The notes below the pieces were generated by a model, which saw only the letters and a program-made list of their open reading frames with translations, had not been told where the DNA came from and did no database searches. From Adineta ricciae (Eukaryota > Rotifera > Eurotatoria > Adinetida > Adinetidae), in assembly GCA_905250025.1 (NCBI GenBank), contig CAJNOJ010000061.1, positions 372,001 through 436,000 of the forward strand: 64,000 nucleotides of DNA. Direction: 5' to 3'. Position numbers and translations under genes: made by a program. How positions within the stretch are numbered: the stretch's first letter is position 1; each line of letters begins with the position of its first letter. Of this stretch, positions 38,421-50,415 are shown piece by piece.

Positions 38421-41400
38421 CAACAATTCAATTCGTCGTATTTAGACACACAAAGAACATCATCGTCTGTAGCTTTTTTTATTCGCATATCTTAGCTTTT
38501 AACTTCAGTGGAATATTATTAATACGTATGATCATGTGCGTATTTATTGAGCATGAATTCATAAGAAGTCCAAAATCTATTATCAAATTGGTATTTATCG
38601 GGTGAATAAATATTTAAAATCCCGTAATATAACTAATTTATTTTCAGTCTGTTGCTTCTCTAGCGATCATACACACGCTAATCTCTCTCATTCTTGCTTC
38701 TAATAAAAAAATTACCTTTCACGATAAAGTCGATGAATCATTTATCCAAATGATTGTTTGTACAAGAAAAAAGAAGAAAGTCTGACAGAGAAAAACAGCG
38801 ATATGTGACATATTTTAACCAACCATTGACCGACCCGATGTTTCTCTTTTATATTTTATCATTTTGAAACATGGTCAACAACTGGCATGATCACAATATG
38901 TTCGTTTTTTGTATGTGAGGCAACTATTTAGCCGTTAAAACGTCATCTAATGTTCAGTTGAGGCTCATTGAACGGAAGCTCTTTTTGATTTTTTTTTGTT
39001 GCTTGATCTTCTCTGCCTTACTCTCTCTCTTCTCTCCCGTTTATAGCAAACGACGCGCTCGATTGACATATTCTCGAGGGAACGAATCATGTGTCACACC
39101 TCGCACGCATTTGTCGAATTGTTTAGCCTTTTGGCTCTATACTCACGTATATATCCAGTGAGTTCACCTTGTTTTATGGCCTTTACACATACACATACAA
39201 ACAGGCCAAGGGTAATTAGAAGCTATCACCGAAAAAAAAAGAACCTTCGTCAACAACATCATTTGGACAGACAAACTCTATAAAATATAAAACAACATAC
39301 GAGTTGAGCTCTCACTCGTGCGCAAAGAACATTATATGAGAATGTCGAGCGCAAACGCAAGGTAGCTTTATTGCTGTTTCCTTCGAGCTATACAGTAATT
39401 GTCCAGTTGAATTTCTTCCTCGCAAGTTTTCAAAAAGAAAAACAATTGGTCTTTATCTTTCACACGTAGAACATTCCAATAGACAAAATGAGAGAAAACG
39501 ATCAGATAACTTTGATTTGTCGATTGTTTAGTCACATATGTATACAGTTCATCTATGTGATCTGGAGAGCATATTGGCTACATTAATGGATAAGTACTTC
39601 CCTGTGGAGCAAGAAACAGCGAACAAAATCAAGAAATAAGCATATGAACAAGAGCATCTGATTGATCAAACGGATGTGAGTAGAAAAGTTTAATAGGGCC
39701 ATTGAACGGCAACAGCAGTTGAAAAGTGTCGAATCGTCTGCGTTTGACCGATAACGGGTGCATGTCATAGAGACCAATCGATTGTGCATATGTGTGAGAA
39801 AAACGATAAAAAAAACTAACACAAAATGAACAAACAACAGTGGGTGGTGGTCATTTCCGATCCAATAGTTTTTCAGAAAAGACTCACTTGAAAAGAAAAA
39901 CAGATATTTGTAATTCAAAGTGTATCTGTACTTTTTGTTCTCAATTGCTTTTTTATCATTCTGCATAAACTTTTTCTCTTCATAAATAAATACAATTGGC
40001 AAAGAACAATATATAGGCGCGAATCCATTAACGGGGCTTTAATGCGGTACTGATATTGCTCAATAATATGATATATTTATTTTTATGGAGGCCATTTCTC
40101 TCCTTCTACTTTCTCTCGTTTCTTTTTGCATACATTCGTACACATACACAATATACCTTGTCAACGTTTAGTCGATGATCAGCTTCTGTTGTTGTTGATG
40201 ACGATGAACTACTCCAACATTATTCAGGTAGTATGTTGTACTGATATTTTATGATTTCGAAGTCGCGTATCAGCTGAAAAGAGTTCCCTAGTGACTTGTT
40301 TTTCTTATAGAAGTCGTGAGATGATACGAAAAATGATTATCCAATAGGAAAAATACAGATAGCAATTGATGTCAGAACACGCTTCATTAGATTTGATCTG
40401 CACTATCTGTCGGAATGTTATGATTAGAAGAATATAACAAAACAACAAATAGATCTTGCAGATTCCGTTCAAGCATTCGGATTATCATTTTGTGACGAAT
40501 ACAATTCTATTTGCAAACAGATTGTTTCGTAATTGGAAGAGAATAGCTTCAAACGCGTCCAGGAAATAAAAATACTACGAAGGAGAAAAGTAAATACATT
40601 ATAGATAAGAAACATATGCCAATCAATAGACATACAGATGATAGTAATTACACAAGTATACTTCTTTACTAGATATCTTTCTAGAGTTTGCTTTGAATTG
40701 ATCGCCAATATTTTTCAAAGGTGACAAATGTCCTTTTGCTCATTCTTCGTTAACTAAGTCGATTCTTTTATGAAACATACACTGACACTTTTGTGATCAA
40801 AAACAACTCTAATGACTGGAGGAAGTCGAAGCAAAACGATGACAACATGATCAAAAGGAGAAATACCGAATATAGGTTCCACCAACATTGTCATTCACGT
40901 CATCAAATTCCCATTAGATAGAACACATTACACATCATCAAGAAGTAGCTTTCTTGTTCCTAGTGTAGATATGATTCAATTGAATTCATCTCGGAAATCA
41001 AAATGAAGTGTCAACAATCTAGAAAGGCACGGAAACATCATAACTTAATAGTCTATTTCGTTTTTTTGTTATTTGTACGATGCTTGAATCGTTTTGATTT
41101 GACGTTGGACTTTTTTAGTATGCGCATGCCTGTCACATCAATATTCTCTTGCTAGAAAACAACATGTCTGATCTTCACATATCTATGCGAGAGAAAAGGT
41201 CGATCTCGTTCACTCGAATATAGATTGAAAGGCTAAGTGGCCGACGACTTGATTTACACAATTGTGCTTTTTCTTTCTATCATCGTCATTTGAAGTAAAG
41301 AAAAGCACCATAGACGAGAAGAACTACTTCTACTCTATGATTATTCGTTTATGACATTTTATATGACAAAATTCAACTTGGTGAAAAATCTAACATGAAT

Positions 41401-42855
41401 ACTATCGGCAAACATAAATCGTCTCAACGTATTGTTTGTTTTCTAAGAAATCAAATAAAATGTATTTCACGACGATTTCAGTTCAATGCACAATATGACA
41501 ACTATTGAAATCAGCTCAATTGTCTCGACATCGCAACCTTTTCCCATCGGTTTTAACTTCCATCAATAAGACATTAGTTTACATTTCTTTTCTTGTCTTT
41601 CTAGTCATCATGACTATGTTTTCCTTTTCGAAAAGAATAACAATACAGTCGGTATTGGTTCAAACGATCGATTTTACTTTCATATAGGTATACGCATACA
41701 TACGCTTTCATCAAAACATGCACTAAGTAAGAACGATCATTAGGGTAAAAGAGAAAAAAACCGATAGGTTGAAATGATATTGATTGTTATCTGGGTACGG
41801 CGAAAAAAAAAAGCGACAAGTAAAAGAAAATTTTGCAATCACACCTTTGCTTCTTAAGGTTGGTAGTCTATCTATATGCACCCATCTTTTTCTTCTCTCT
41901 TCTTCGCTTTTTTTCTTCTTCGTCGTCGTTTTCGTATCATATATTTATATTGATACATCTATTTGATCTATACGTACATGTATGCCTGGTCTCGTTCTTC
42001 TCCTATGATAGTACGAGAGGGACACAAAATTAGTCGTATATGTGCTCTCTATCTATATTGTCGTGCGCCTCCGCAGGGTGATGACAAAATGAGCAATCGT
42101 TCTTCGGGGATACCGTGTGCACATATTGATGATCAATGCAATACAGTTGTAAAAGAAAGAACGAAAGAAGAAGAAGAAAAAGAGAGAAAAGGACAAATTG
42201 CAAAGCGAGCAAGCGTACATGTCTATTTGGGCCTATCAAAGAAAAGAATGGTGATGATTGGTTGAACGGAAAAAAGCGTAAAAGAGAGGGAAAAAGAGAG
42301 AGAAATTCCGTTAGCTCGCTCTTTTCTTCCCTTCGATTGTGCATTCCGACTGGCTCGAAAATATCATCATCTCATCTAACGATAATGCTACTGGAGCAAA
42401 AACAACAAAACCAGCGTTGAGAAAAGAGAAAACGAGAGATACAATTTTTCTTTATTCTCTCCCTTTTTTCTCTCTTTCTCTTTCTCTCTCTACTCTCCAA
42501 CCAACGATAGAAAGAAGTTATTTCCTCCTAACAAATCATTGTAAAGTGCCGGCGATCATTGCCTCCATATTCATTTCAATTGTCGTTTAAACACGTTCTT
42601 CTTCTTCTCATTTTTGTTTTATTATTATGGGCGAGTATTAGTGGCTGTTTTGAGTTTTTTTATTTCTTAACATTAACTATCATCATCCGTCTTTTGACCT
42701 GAATTGTGTGTGAACTTTTTTATGGGCAATATTATTATTTGACCTCATCAACGACAATTCAATAATAACAAAAAAGACACTGAAATTTTTCCGCCCTATT
42801 TTCTCTCTCCCTCTCCTCACATCTTACATAAAAACGACGGTAATTATCCGAGACA
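38421..42855. other. 4.4-kb gene-free stretch upstream of the Hox gene
   Basis: The longest region here without a supported gene. Short open frames (at most about 140 aa at 39583-40002 minus, hydrophobic and low complexity) show no family resemblance. Pyrimidine/purine-rich runs occur at 39000-39045 and 42150-42310, and CT-rich runs at 42465-42500. Position next to a Hox gene suggests cis-regulatory DNA and long 5' UTR. No known miRNA or repeat family was recognised with confidence. Confidence 0.5.
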
Positions 42856-44302
42856 ATGAATAACTATTTCAATCTTCCCTCAACATCAACAAATGATCTG
42901 TTTTCAAACAACGGGTCAACAACAGCCAATACTGCTGGTAATAGTAATAATAATAATAATAATGCAGGAACATCGTCGAATGGTGAACAACAAACATCAA
43001 ATAATGATGTTAATAGTTCGACATCATTCCCCTATGATGTTGATTACAATCGTGGTGGATTTCCCTCCACATTCGATCGATTGGCGTTTCCTCCTCCTCC
43101 TCCAACAGCGAATAAAGATCCACTGATGAATACCTATTCAAACTTTACTATGATGCAAGCTGCAGCAGCCGCAACAATTTCGAGTTCGAACTCTCATCAT
43201 CATCCTCATTCACTTCACCCGCATCATCAACAACAACAGCAACAACATCTTCAACCTCCCATGCACCTTCAACAACACCCGTCAGCAAATGATTATCTTT
43301 TACCACCATCGAATGGAACATCGTCATGGAAACAGGGTGAACCCATGTCATCCTCATCCTTAGCTGGTACATCAGGTAATGACATGATATCGGCGCCATC
43401 AATGCCACCACCTGCACACCCACATCATCAATTATCAAGTTTTTCAATGGCAGTTACTAATCCAATGCTTTACTATGCACATTCATGGATGCGACCAGGT
43501 AGCGTAGAAAAAGTGAACGGAAATCAAGAAAGTTAATCAGTCAGACAAAGTAGAAGAGAAACATGATTTATAGACAACGTATGGAGGAAACATAAAAAGT
43601 TGACACAAATGTAATCCATTGAGTTGATTAACTTCCTTGACTATCTTGTTTATCTATTAATGAAAGAAATGATTAGTGTGAATCTTGCCTTGTCTTTTTT
43701 CTTTTGTCTCTATAGAATTCAATTTTGAACATAAGCGTACGCGTCAAACGTATACACGTCATCAAACACTGGAATTGGAAAAAGAATTTCATTTTACAAA
43801 GTAAATATTTCTGGAAAATCTCTATATAGAGAAGTATTTTCTTTTCTAAGTAGATACTTAACACGGCGACGACGTATTGAAATTGCACATAGTTTAGCAT
43901 TGACAGAACGGCAAATCAAAGTAAGTTCGTCGTTTTTGGTATTGTCTAAATTTCTATCGTCGTTCTTTTTGATTCAATCACAGATTTGGTTTCAAAATCG
44001 GTATGTATAGATTAGTTCCTTCTTCACAAAATTTGTCTCATCATTGGTTTTCTTTGTCTTGTAGTCGTATGAAATGGAAAAAGGAAAATAATTTCAAATC
44101 ACTCAATGATCCAAACGTAAAACTAGAAGCCAATGCAAGCAGTCATGGTAGCAGCGGACATAATCATCATCCTCACGCAATGTCAACAACTGATGCAACA
44201 TCATCGTCATGGCCATCGGTGCCAAGTGTTAAAAAAGAAAATAATCCTCATCTTTCTCATCAACATCCTCATCCATATGGTACCAATGGAAACAATAAAT
44301 AG
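42856..44302 (+). CDS. Central-class Hox (Antennapedia-type, Lox5/ftz-like) homeobox protein
   Basis: Homeodomain transcription factor of the body-patterning Hox class. Five exons: 42856-43498, 43716-43800, 43854-43920, 43984-44000, 44065-44302; 349 aa, phase intact. The N-terminal 200 residues are Asn/Ser/Gln/His-rich. A degenerate hexapeptide HSWMRP lies at about 209-214, only five residues ahead of the homeodomain (about 220-279). The homeodomain reads [39 protein letters not shown], then [20 protein letters not shown]. The KRTRQTYTR arm is shared by Lox5 and ftz as I recall them; the usual Lox5 tail motif is not obvious ([11 protein letters not shown] instead). The homeobox is cut by three introns, one flanking a 17-nt exon. 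Hox class is certain; paralogy group is tentative. Confidence 0.9.
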
Positions 44303-45707
44303 AAGAAATTCGATTTGTGTGTATATATAGGATATCTCTATTATGAAAAAAAAACAGACATTTGACTTCTAGTCGATTGCAATATATGAACACGCGTTTC
44401 GTTTCTTGCTCCTCTTTTTCTGCCTTTTCTTTCTCAATATCTTTTGTTTCGTTCTACTTATTGTTCATTCGTTCTTCAATTTGTCTACAAAGAAAAAGAA
44501 CCCGTCTCGATTATCAAAGATATATGAATATTAAATGATTATTGATCAATAATGTCTCCGCAGATCCGATTTTGAATTGAACACGTCGAAGTTAATCAAG
44601 CATATTGACATTTTTGTGTACTCATCTCAGCAATCCAGCTGAAAGGCTTGAGAGAATATTTCTTATTTGATTATCATTATTGAAGTTTGAATCTTTATAT
44701 ACGTTGTTTGTAAAGCAAATGGCAAGATATTTATATATGAATGACTATCGAAATTGATGGGCAGAATGAGGTGCTTGGATTCTAGCAAGTAGATAATAAT
44801 ACATTTTGATAGACATTAGAATAAAACCGACAGCGAAAACATTTATTTATGATCGATAGGAAGGATATCGTGCGTATGAAAACGACGATAATATTCATTA
44901 GTAAGGTAAAAGATAGCGGAGCGCATACGTCATTCGATGGTAGAAATTCGTTAATTATGCGTTATCCCATGTGCTAATCTTTGTTCATTCAATATTCCGA
45001 ACATGTCTCTGTCAGAAACATAGGTTACTTATTAATAAACGGATGGTATAGAACTGTCAGCATCATTCCTTTAACTCGCTTTGATTGGGAAACGTCACCT
45101 TTTTACATCGAAGAGTGTCTCCTGCACATGTTTTTGGCCGCATTGGATGAAACTTCATCTCCAAATTGTTTTGGAAGTTTTCTTCGTATGACCGGAGAGA
45201 ATTCTAGGGCGTTAGAATAGACACCACGTATCGTCATCCTATTCTTCTCAGTTTCATTAAACTACATTCGTATGATAAATATTTATCTAATTAAATCTAC
45301 AGCCAAGCCCATTTCTCTCGGTTCTAAAGATTATTTATTTAAAAATTGGATTCTTCCAAGTACAATCCTGTGTTTTGGTTTTGAATCTGGAGTCTTAATT
45401 TGATCTTCGCAGCAGTTGGTCATAATTAATAATAGTATCATGACACAACGCTCGGTTTCAGTGTAGCTACAAGTTTTCCTCTTTCGACTCAGGCTATTTT
45501 GGAGGAGAACAAGTTAGTGTTATCTCTTCTTCTCGTCACAAATCTCGTTACAAAGGCGTAATTAGAAAAATACGAAACTTATTTTCATTAAAATTCTAGA
45601 TTCTTTATCCACCTATATAAATATATAAATCCCCCGTTAGAAAACCATTATTTCCTTGTACTTTTACTCGATTATTCAACCGTCAACTATATCTCTTGCG
45701 AATCGCC
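44303..45707. other. Intergenic region downstream of the Hox gene
   Basis: 1.4 kb, AT-rich, containing the Hox 3' UTR and the promoter of a small secreted-protein gene. An 79-aa open frame at 44981-45220 has no family resemblance and no splice support. Confidence 0.4.
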
Positions 45708-46121
45708 ATGCAGGTAACTATCATTCTCTATTGTCATCGAGATGTATTCTACTTTGGATTGGTTTCTATTCAGAAATTAAGTACTTTCTTTGCTGTTATT
45801 CTCTTCATGATCCATGTTCATGCACTGACGAGCATTCCAGTAAGTTCCGGCAGTGGTGACATATTGAAACGTTCGGACGACACATTTTTCCCAAATGAAA
45901 ATTTTACATTGATAACCAATGAAAAGTTACTTCAATTGAAAGATCTTGCTGATGTTATCGATGACTCAAAATTACATGAATTATATCGCACTGTTAACCA
46001 TTATGTACAACTAGCAAGAAAAAACAATGAGTACGTTTTGTGGAGATATGATGCCAATGAAGGAGGAATCGTTCTTAGTCTAAAACCAAACTTGAATGGT
46101 ATACTTTACTATGGTAAATGA
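45708..46121 (+). CDS. Small secreted protein, possible peptide-hormone precursor
   Basis: Not recognised. Best model: ATG CAG exon 45708-45713, intron 45714-45773 (gtaact...ttctattcag), exon 45774-46121; 117 aa. Splicing places a clean signal peptide, MQKLSTFFAVILFMIHVHA, at the start. The 60-nt intron is a multiple of three, so the unspliced frame is also open, but it lacks as good a leader. After the leader there is a dibasic KR (about residue 34), an acidic/leucine-rich stretch, and a C-terminal ILYYGK followed directly by the stop. A terminal Gly-Lys is the usual signal for C-terminal amidation after carboxypeptidase trimming. No cysteines are seen in the mature part. Processing and function are inference. 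Confidence 0.6.
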   Translation: MQVTIILYCHRDVFYFGLVSIQKLSTFFAVILFMIHVHALTSIPVSSGSGDILKRSDDTFFPNENFTLITNEKLLQLKDLADVIDDSKLHELYRTVNHYVQLARKNNEYVLWRYDANEGGIVLSLKPNLNGILYYGK

Positions 46122-46428
46122 ACGTGGAACTTCGATTGAATATAAAACTCGGCGTTTCGTTTTTCCTTTTCAATATTCTGTTAATTAAAAGACAGGAGAA
46201 ATACACAAATATACGATTTTAATAAGTTTTATCATTTGTATTTCCTCAACTGTGCGCTTGCTGATTTGCTATGAATGTAGAAAAACGAAATGATGTTATA
46301 GAGTAACAGCAATACAGTTCTCTAAGTACGCATCAAAAAAGAGAATATAATAAACTAAAGTTTAAGACGAAGAGAAAAGAAACGAGGAACGGGTTTATTT
46401 GGTGTTCTTTTGGTTATCGAATTTCGTT

Positions 46429-47618
46429 CTAGCCAATAATAACTGTACTGTCATCTTTGAATGTGTATTGAGGAACTTCAAGATTCAATGGTGCAGGACC
46501 TTTTCGTATACGTCCAGATGCATCATAATGAGAACCATGGCAAGGGCAATAGTATCCACCATAATCACCGGCATTAGCAATGGGAATACAACCTACAAGT
46601 GAATGGCGTAGTGCGAATAAAATGAAAATCACAGATGAAAACGTACCAAGATGAGTACAGATGCCGATGACAATGAGCCATTCGGATTTCTTTACACGCT
46701 CGGAGTCGTTTTGTGGATGACGTAGTTGACTAACATTAACACCTTCCTCTCGAGCAATCTCTTCAGGCGTACGATGACGAACAAATATCGGCTTATTACG
46801 CCATTCAAACACAGCATTTTTCCCTTCGGGCACAGCATCAAGACTAATTTCGACTTTTGCAAGTGACATAACATCTTTGGCTGGACCAACATAGTTAACA
46901 ATATCGCGAACGATATATTTTGCCATATAAGCTGATGTTACAGCCATGCCTTTGTAGAGAAAAAGCAAAACAGACTATACAATTTTTATCAAAGTATCAA
47001 ATAGCCGTGTCAAAGTACTGATGAAATCCTTAAAACATTCCTTTCAACTTTAAAAAAATCTTCAATAATGACATTAGATACTACTGTATCAAACATGCTA
47101 ATAATAGTAGAAGAGCATGTTATGACGTAGATAAAACGAGAAGGAACGTAAGGTCAAAGGGAAAAAGTTGCTACTACGAATATCAAGAAATTAAATTGAT
47201 ACCTACCGAGCGGTGTTAAGTACGAGTAAGGTGATGTGGTATCTCCGTCATCGCGATGGGATTTCGATGCATCCAAACGTGCTTTACGTCGATAGTAGTC
47301 AAAGCTTGGCACTTGTATATCAGTATGCGCATGACGCACACTGCGAGCAGCTAGATGAAATGATTTCATTAGGTGAGGTAAAGAAATACTTTACTGTAAC
47401 ATACAAGTGAGCCCAGTTGTGACGGAGGCGTTTCCACGTAGTAATTGTTTGCTCATCGAAACAAACGTTAGCGGTGTTGGCGTTTTAGGCACAGCGATAT
47501 GTGTATGTTCATCATCGTGATGATCATCTTCGACTTTCATGGGTATGGGTTTAGCAACTTGTCGAACAAGATTAGTAGTCACTTGCGTGATACGTCTGTT
47601 ACATAATTGCATGGCCAT
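46429..47618 (-). CDS. UQCRFS1: Rieske iron-sulfur subunit of mitochondrial complex III
   Basis: Carries the 2Fe-2S cluster that passes electrons from ubiquinol to cytochrome c1 in the inner membrane. Four exons on minus: 47405-47618, 47207-47350, 46647-46949, 46429-46592; 274 aa, equal to the human precursor. A basic, acid-poor presequence with a His-rich patch leads to [14 protein letters not shown], a membrane segment ([12 protein letters not shown]), [18 protein letters not shown], and the cluster ligands CTHLGC and [13 protein letters not shown], ending [10 protein letters not shown]. The 54-nt first intron is among the shortest here. A 3' splice site (cttctttcag) ends at 47621, two bases before the ATG. 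Secure. Confidence 0.96.
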
Positions 47619-48099
47619 ATCTGAAAGAAGAATCATGTTTAAGATTGGAAAATGAAATGATTATCTTAAAGTGCGCAATGTTATCAGGGATTTTCTATTT
47701 GATGCTCTATTAGTCTTAACGAGGAAATTTTTATTTAATTGTTTTATTAAGTATCGAAATCATCTATCGATTTACTATCATATATAACTGTCGATTCGAC
47801 AGGGAACCGATATGTATCACATTCATTGAGTGTTCCAATAAGTACATAACTTTCCAGTGGTATATATACTTAAAACTAATGAAAGTTTACCGTTGGTACA
47901 AAATCTGACAAAATGGTCAAATCTTCGAATATCATTTATACTTATAAAATATCATTCAATTCATTGATTTGGTTGCATTTGTTGCGATTTTTAGGAATCT
48001 TTTTCCAGCAGTAAAAGCAATACTTTTATCTAGAAATAAACAAATCTATGATAACAAACGGGAAAAAACGATGTTGTTTTATGTTTCCATTTTCATCTT
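47619..48099. other. Gap between MRPS24 and UQCRFS1
   Basis: 481 bp on a shared strand, very AT-rich. It holds the MRPS24 3' UTR and UQCRFS1 leader. No gene seen. Confidence 0.4.
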
Positions 48100-48676
48100 C
48101 TACCAATAGGTAAAAATGACATCTTCTTTATTTTCAACAGTCTGAATTTCCATTTTCACGGGTGTCTTCAACAAGGCAGAAAGAATCTCTTCAGTATAAC
48201 CAATAAGGAAGTACATTCGTCGTGGATGTATCGTTCTTGTCACAAGTCCACTGAGAATGACCATATTATGTCGTCGTTTGATAATCAATTCGGAAACAAA
48301 TAATGAATGCCAAGTGCCGTAGATGAACTGACGAAGAAAAAGATCGTCACTAACGATTTCTGCTTTACGTTTACCATCGCGTAGATTTGATGTATTGAAT
48401 GTGTTCCACGTCTTCGTATGTCCGATTAATTTTGGAAATTGCCGTTGTTCATCTTTTCTAAGAAACAAGTGCAAACAAAGTTGAGGAAAGAAAACTACGC
48501 ATACAGGTCAATGGATAATTTCGTTTTCGAGTATGTTTGGGTACGGCGGCTTCGGTGTTGACTTGCGTGACATTTGTTAATTTAACAAACCAACTATGAA
48601 CAATTGGACTAGTTGATAGATAGCATTGCTGCTGCCAAGCATATCTGGGAAGATTTTGTTTTAACAATATGTTCAT
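48100..48676 (-). CDS. MRPS24: Mitochondrial small-ribosomal-subunit protein S24 (uS3m)
   Basis: Component of the mitochondrial 28S subunit. Two exons on minus: 48505-48676 and 48100-48452; 174 aa (human 167). The N-terminal targeting-like segment includes YLSTSPIVHSW, matching the LHTSP region of the human protein. The strongest match is the C-terminal domain: LFLRQFIYGTWHSLFVSELI, IKRRHNMVILSGLV, MYFLIGYTEEILSALLKTPV and KMEIQTV. The splice joins PLT with YEQRQ using the second of two nearby AGs (aaaag at 48453-48454), because the first AG creates a stop. This restores the family PVTYEE-like motif. Secure. Confidence 0.92.
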
Positions 48677-49347
48677 CGTATATGAATGGCAAAAACTATT
48701 CGTATCCTAAAATGTTTTGGATGTTACAGACGATTTTGTTTATGAGGATTGGATCGATTTGCCATTGGAATAGAAAGAAGGACTTCAGGTATTTCGTTGA
48801 CTTGACGATACATGTTCGCATGTGGAAACTAGCGCCATCTAATGTCGATTATGCATTATATATATGCATGATGATACTTTCGCTGTCGGTAGAAGCAAAA
48901 TGTGCGGCTTTAGAAAATGAAAATTTGTTTAAAAACAGATGTCTGATCGACTTTAAAGTCGATGTTCAAAAGAATTGATTCTGTTAGATTTTAGCAGGAT
49001 TATAGAAAAAAAAAGATGCACACGGATGAATGCGTAAAAAAGTTCCTTAGACAGATTTTATTTGTTGGTTCGTGATTAGCATTCTAGGATTAAATAAAAA
49101 GATCATGCCACATATTAAACTGAATTCTCATTGCTTAAAAAGCGTATCTTGCGCAACCACAATGAAATATATCCTCTAGAAGTCTATTTATATGTTGTAA
49201 AACGATATCAGTATTACCAGAGATACAAAAAAAATGTGATGACGTAGTTGTTTATATATTATATTTTCAACTTTCTATATAATTCATGTAAAAAAAATAA
49301 TAATAAAAAAACTAGCTAAAAAGTAAATAGTTTTCATTCAGATACAA
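48677..49347. other. Intergenic region, MRPS24 / LC8-like gene A
   Basis: 671 bp of AT-rich DNA between divergent genes. The 121-aa open frame 48613-48978 (+) is mostly antisense to MRPS24 exon 1 and is not supported. A 3' splice site (ttcattcag) ends at 49341, six bases before the next ATG. Confidence 0.4.
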
Positions 49348-49923
49348 ATGAAAAAGGTACTCGGTAGTGTTTTCGATCAACCTTCATCGAAAGCGTCCAA
49401 TGCGACAAACAAATCGGCGACTGATGTTCAACGTCAAAATCTTAGCAGTCATAAGTCATCAGGTAGTCACAATCGTCGAGAGAGACAACCAGATACTATT
49501 GTTAATATTGCTACACCAACACTTTCTGATTTGCCTGCTATTGAACATGAACGTGCTATACTCGTAGAAGCAAGTTCGTCTTCATTCGGCAGTGAATGTC
49601 TTCGATTGATAAATATCGTGTTTCAAACCAGTCAAACATTTCCATCTATAATGGGCACTTGTGGAAATATCAGTCAGTATTTACGAAAGGAATTATTCAA
49701 AAAGTATCCGGATGAATATTTTCACGTCATTCTTGGCCAGAACAATGCGTTTGGCTTTGCGATAGATGATGGTGATTATTTTGCTGAGGTGGAACAAGAG
49801 CAGTATCGTGTACTGATTTTTACTACTCGACGAGAACAAAAAGTTAATTTGAAAATACATGATGCCAATAGTCAGATGTTATTGGAATGGAAATCGCTCA
49901 CAGTCAAACCAACGAAAAAATAA
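49348..49923 (+). CDS. Divergent LC8-like (dynein light chain fold) protein A
   Basis: Predicted 191-aa intronless protein. The first 65 residues are Ser/Asn/Gln-rich and basic. The rest matches the layout of the dynein light chain LC8 fold: a helix region (CLRLINIVFQTSQTFPSI), then ISQYLRKELFKKYPDEYFHV (compare IKKEFDKKYxPTWHC in LC8), ILGQNNAFGFAIDDGDYF (compare IVGRNFGSYVTHE), and a final strand YRVLIFTTR (compare AILLFKSG). The key LC8 tryptophan and histidine are not conserved, so motif-peptide binding may differ. It has a tandem paralogue 492 bp downstream. Function unknown; fold assignment is moderate. Confidence 0.65.
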   Translation: MKKVLGSVFDQPSSKASNATNKSATDVQRQNLSSHKSSGSHNRRERQPDTIVNIATPTLSDLPAIEHERAILVEASSSSFGSECLRLINIVFQTSQTFPSIMGTCGNISQYLRKELFKKYPDEYFHVILGQNNAFGFAIDDGDYFAEVEQEQYRVLIFTTRREQKVNLKIHDANSQMLLEWKSLTVKPTKK

Positions 49924-50415
49924 AGAGGCCACTTTTCTATTTTGTATTTATGTCATACAGTGGAATATACTTTTTCGGGATAAATCTTCGATTATTTTTA
50001 AATACCAATGTGTGCGACACTTGTCACGAAAATCGGATAGAGAAAACGAGTTATAAATCTATTGTTTCAAAGCGATTCGACATATTTTCTTGGTAATTAG
50101 TTATCATTTGTTGAGTAAATGAGTAATACCGACTGCTTCCTGGTAATAGAAAACGGCGAACAGTTGTACATACATCTATGAGTAGCAACTGAAAGCATCA
50201 CATTTTTTATAACCCACCAACATGCATCATTAAATGACGCTAAGTCAGGCCATTCCTCTCGACTTGATAAGAAACGATAAAATTATGACTAATGTCATAC
50301 GCGTCACTCAAATAACAAACGCTAGGCAACCAACAGAGTATATAAACCTTCAGTAGGTATCAAATCTTCACTTGATCTACCTTCTAAGATTTTCTTCGAA
50401 CTTATACATATATAC
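49924..50415. other. Spacer between the two LC8-like genes
   Basis: 492 bp, AT-rich. Nothing recognisable apart from presumed UTR and promoter sequence. Confidence 0.35.

Noticed and set aside
39583..40002. 139-aa minus-strand frame in the Hox upstream block
   Set aside because: Phe/Ser/Leu-rich product of AT-rich DNA, no signal peptide logic, no neighbouring exons.
40222..40246. Let-7-like string (TCAGGTAGTATGTTGTACTG) in the Hox upstream block
   Set aside because: The seed differs (CAGGTAG instead of GAGGTAG), several other positions differ, and no complementary arm is present within about 80 nt on either side, so no pre-miRNA hairpin forms.
44558..44580. Partial mir-10-like string (AGATCCGA) just downstream of the Hox gene
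   Set aside because: Attractive because mir-10 lies in Hox clusters, but the 5' seed part does not match and no hairpin partner is seen.
44981..45220. 79-aa frame downstream of the Hox gene
   Set aside because: No recognisable motif, poor start context and no splice sites; length is expected by chance.
48613..48978. 121-aa open frame antisense to MRPS24 exon 1
   Set aside because: Overlaps a well-supported exon on the other strand, and its product shows no family features or splice support.
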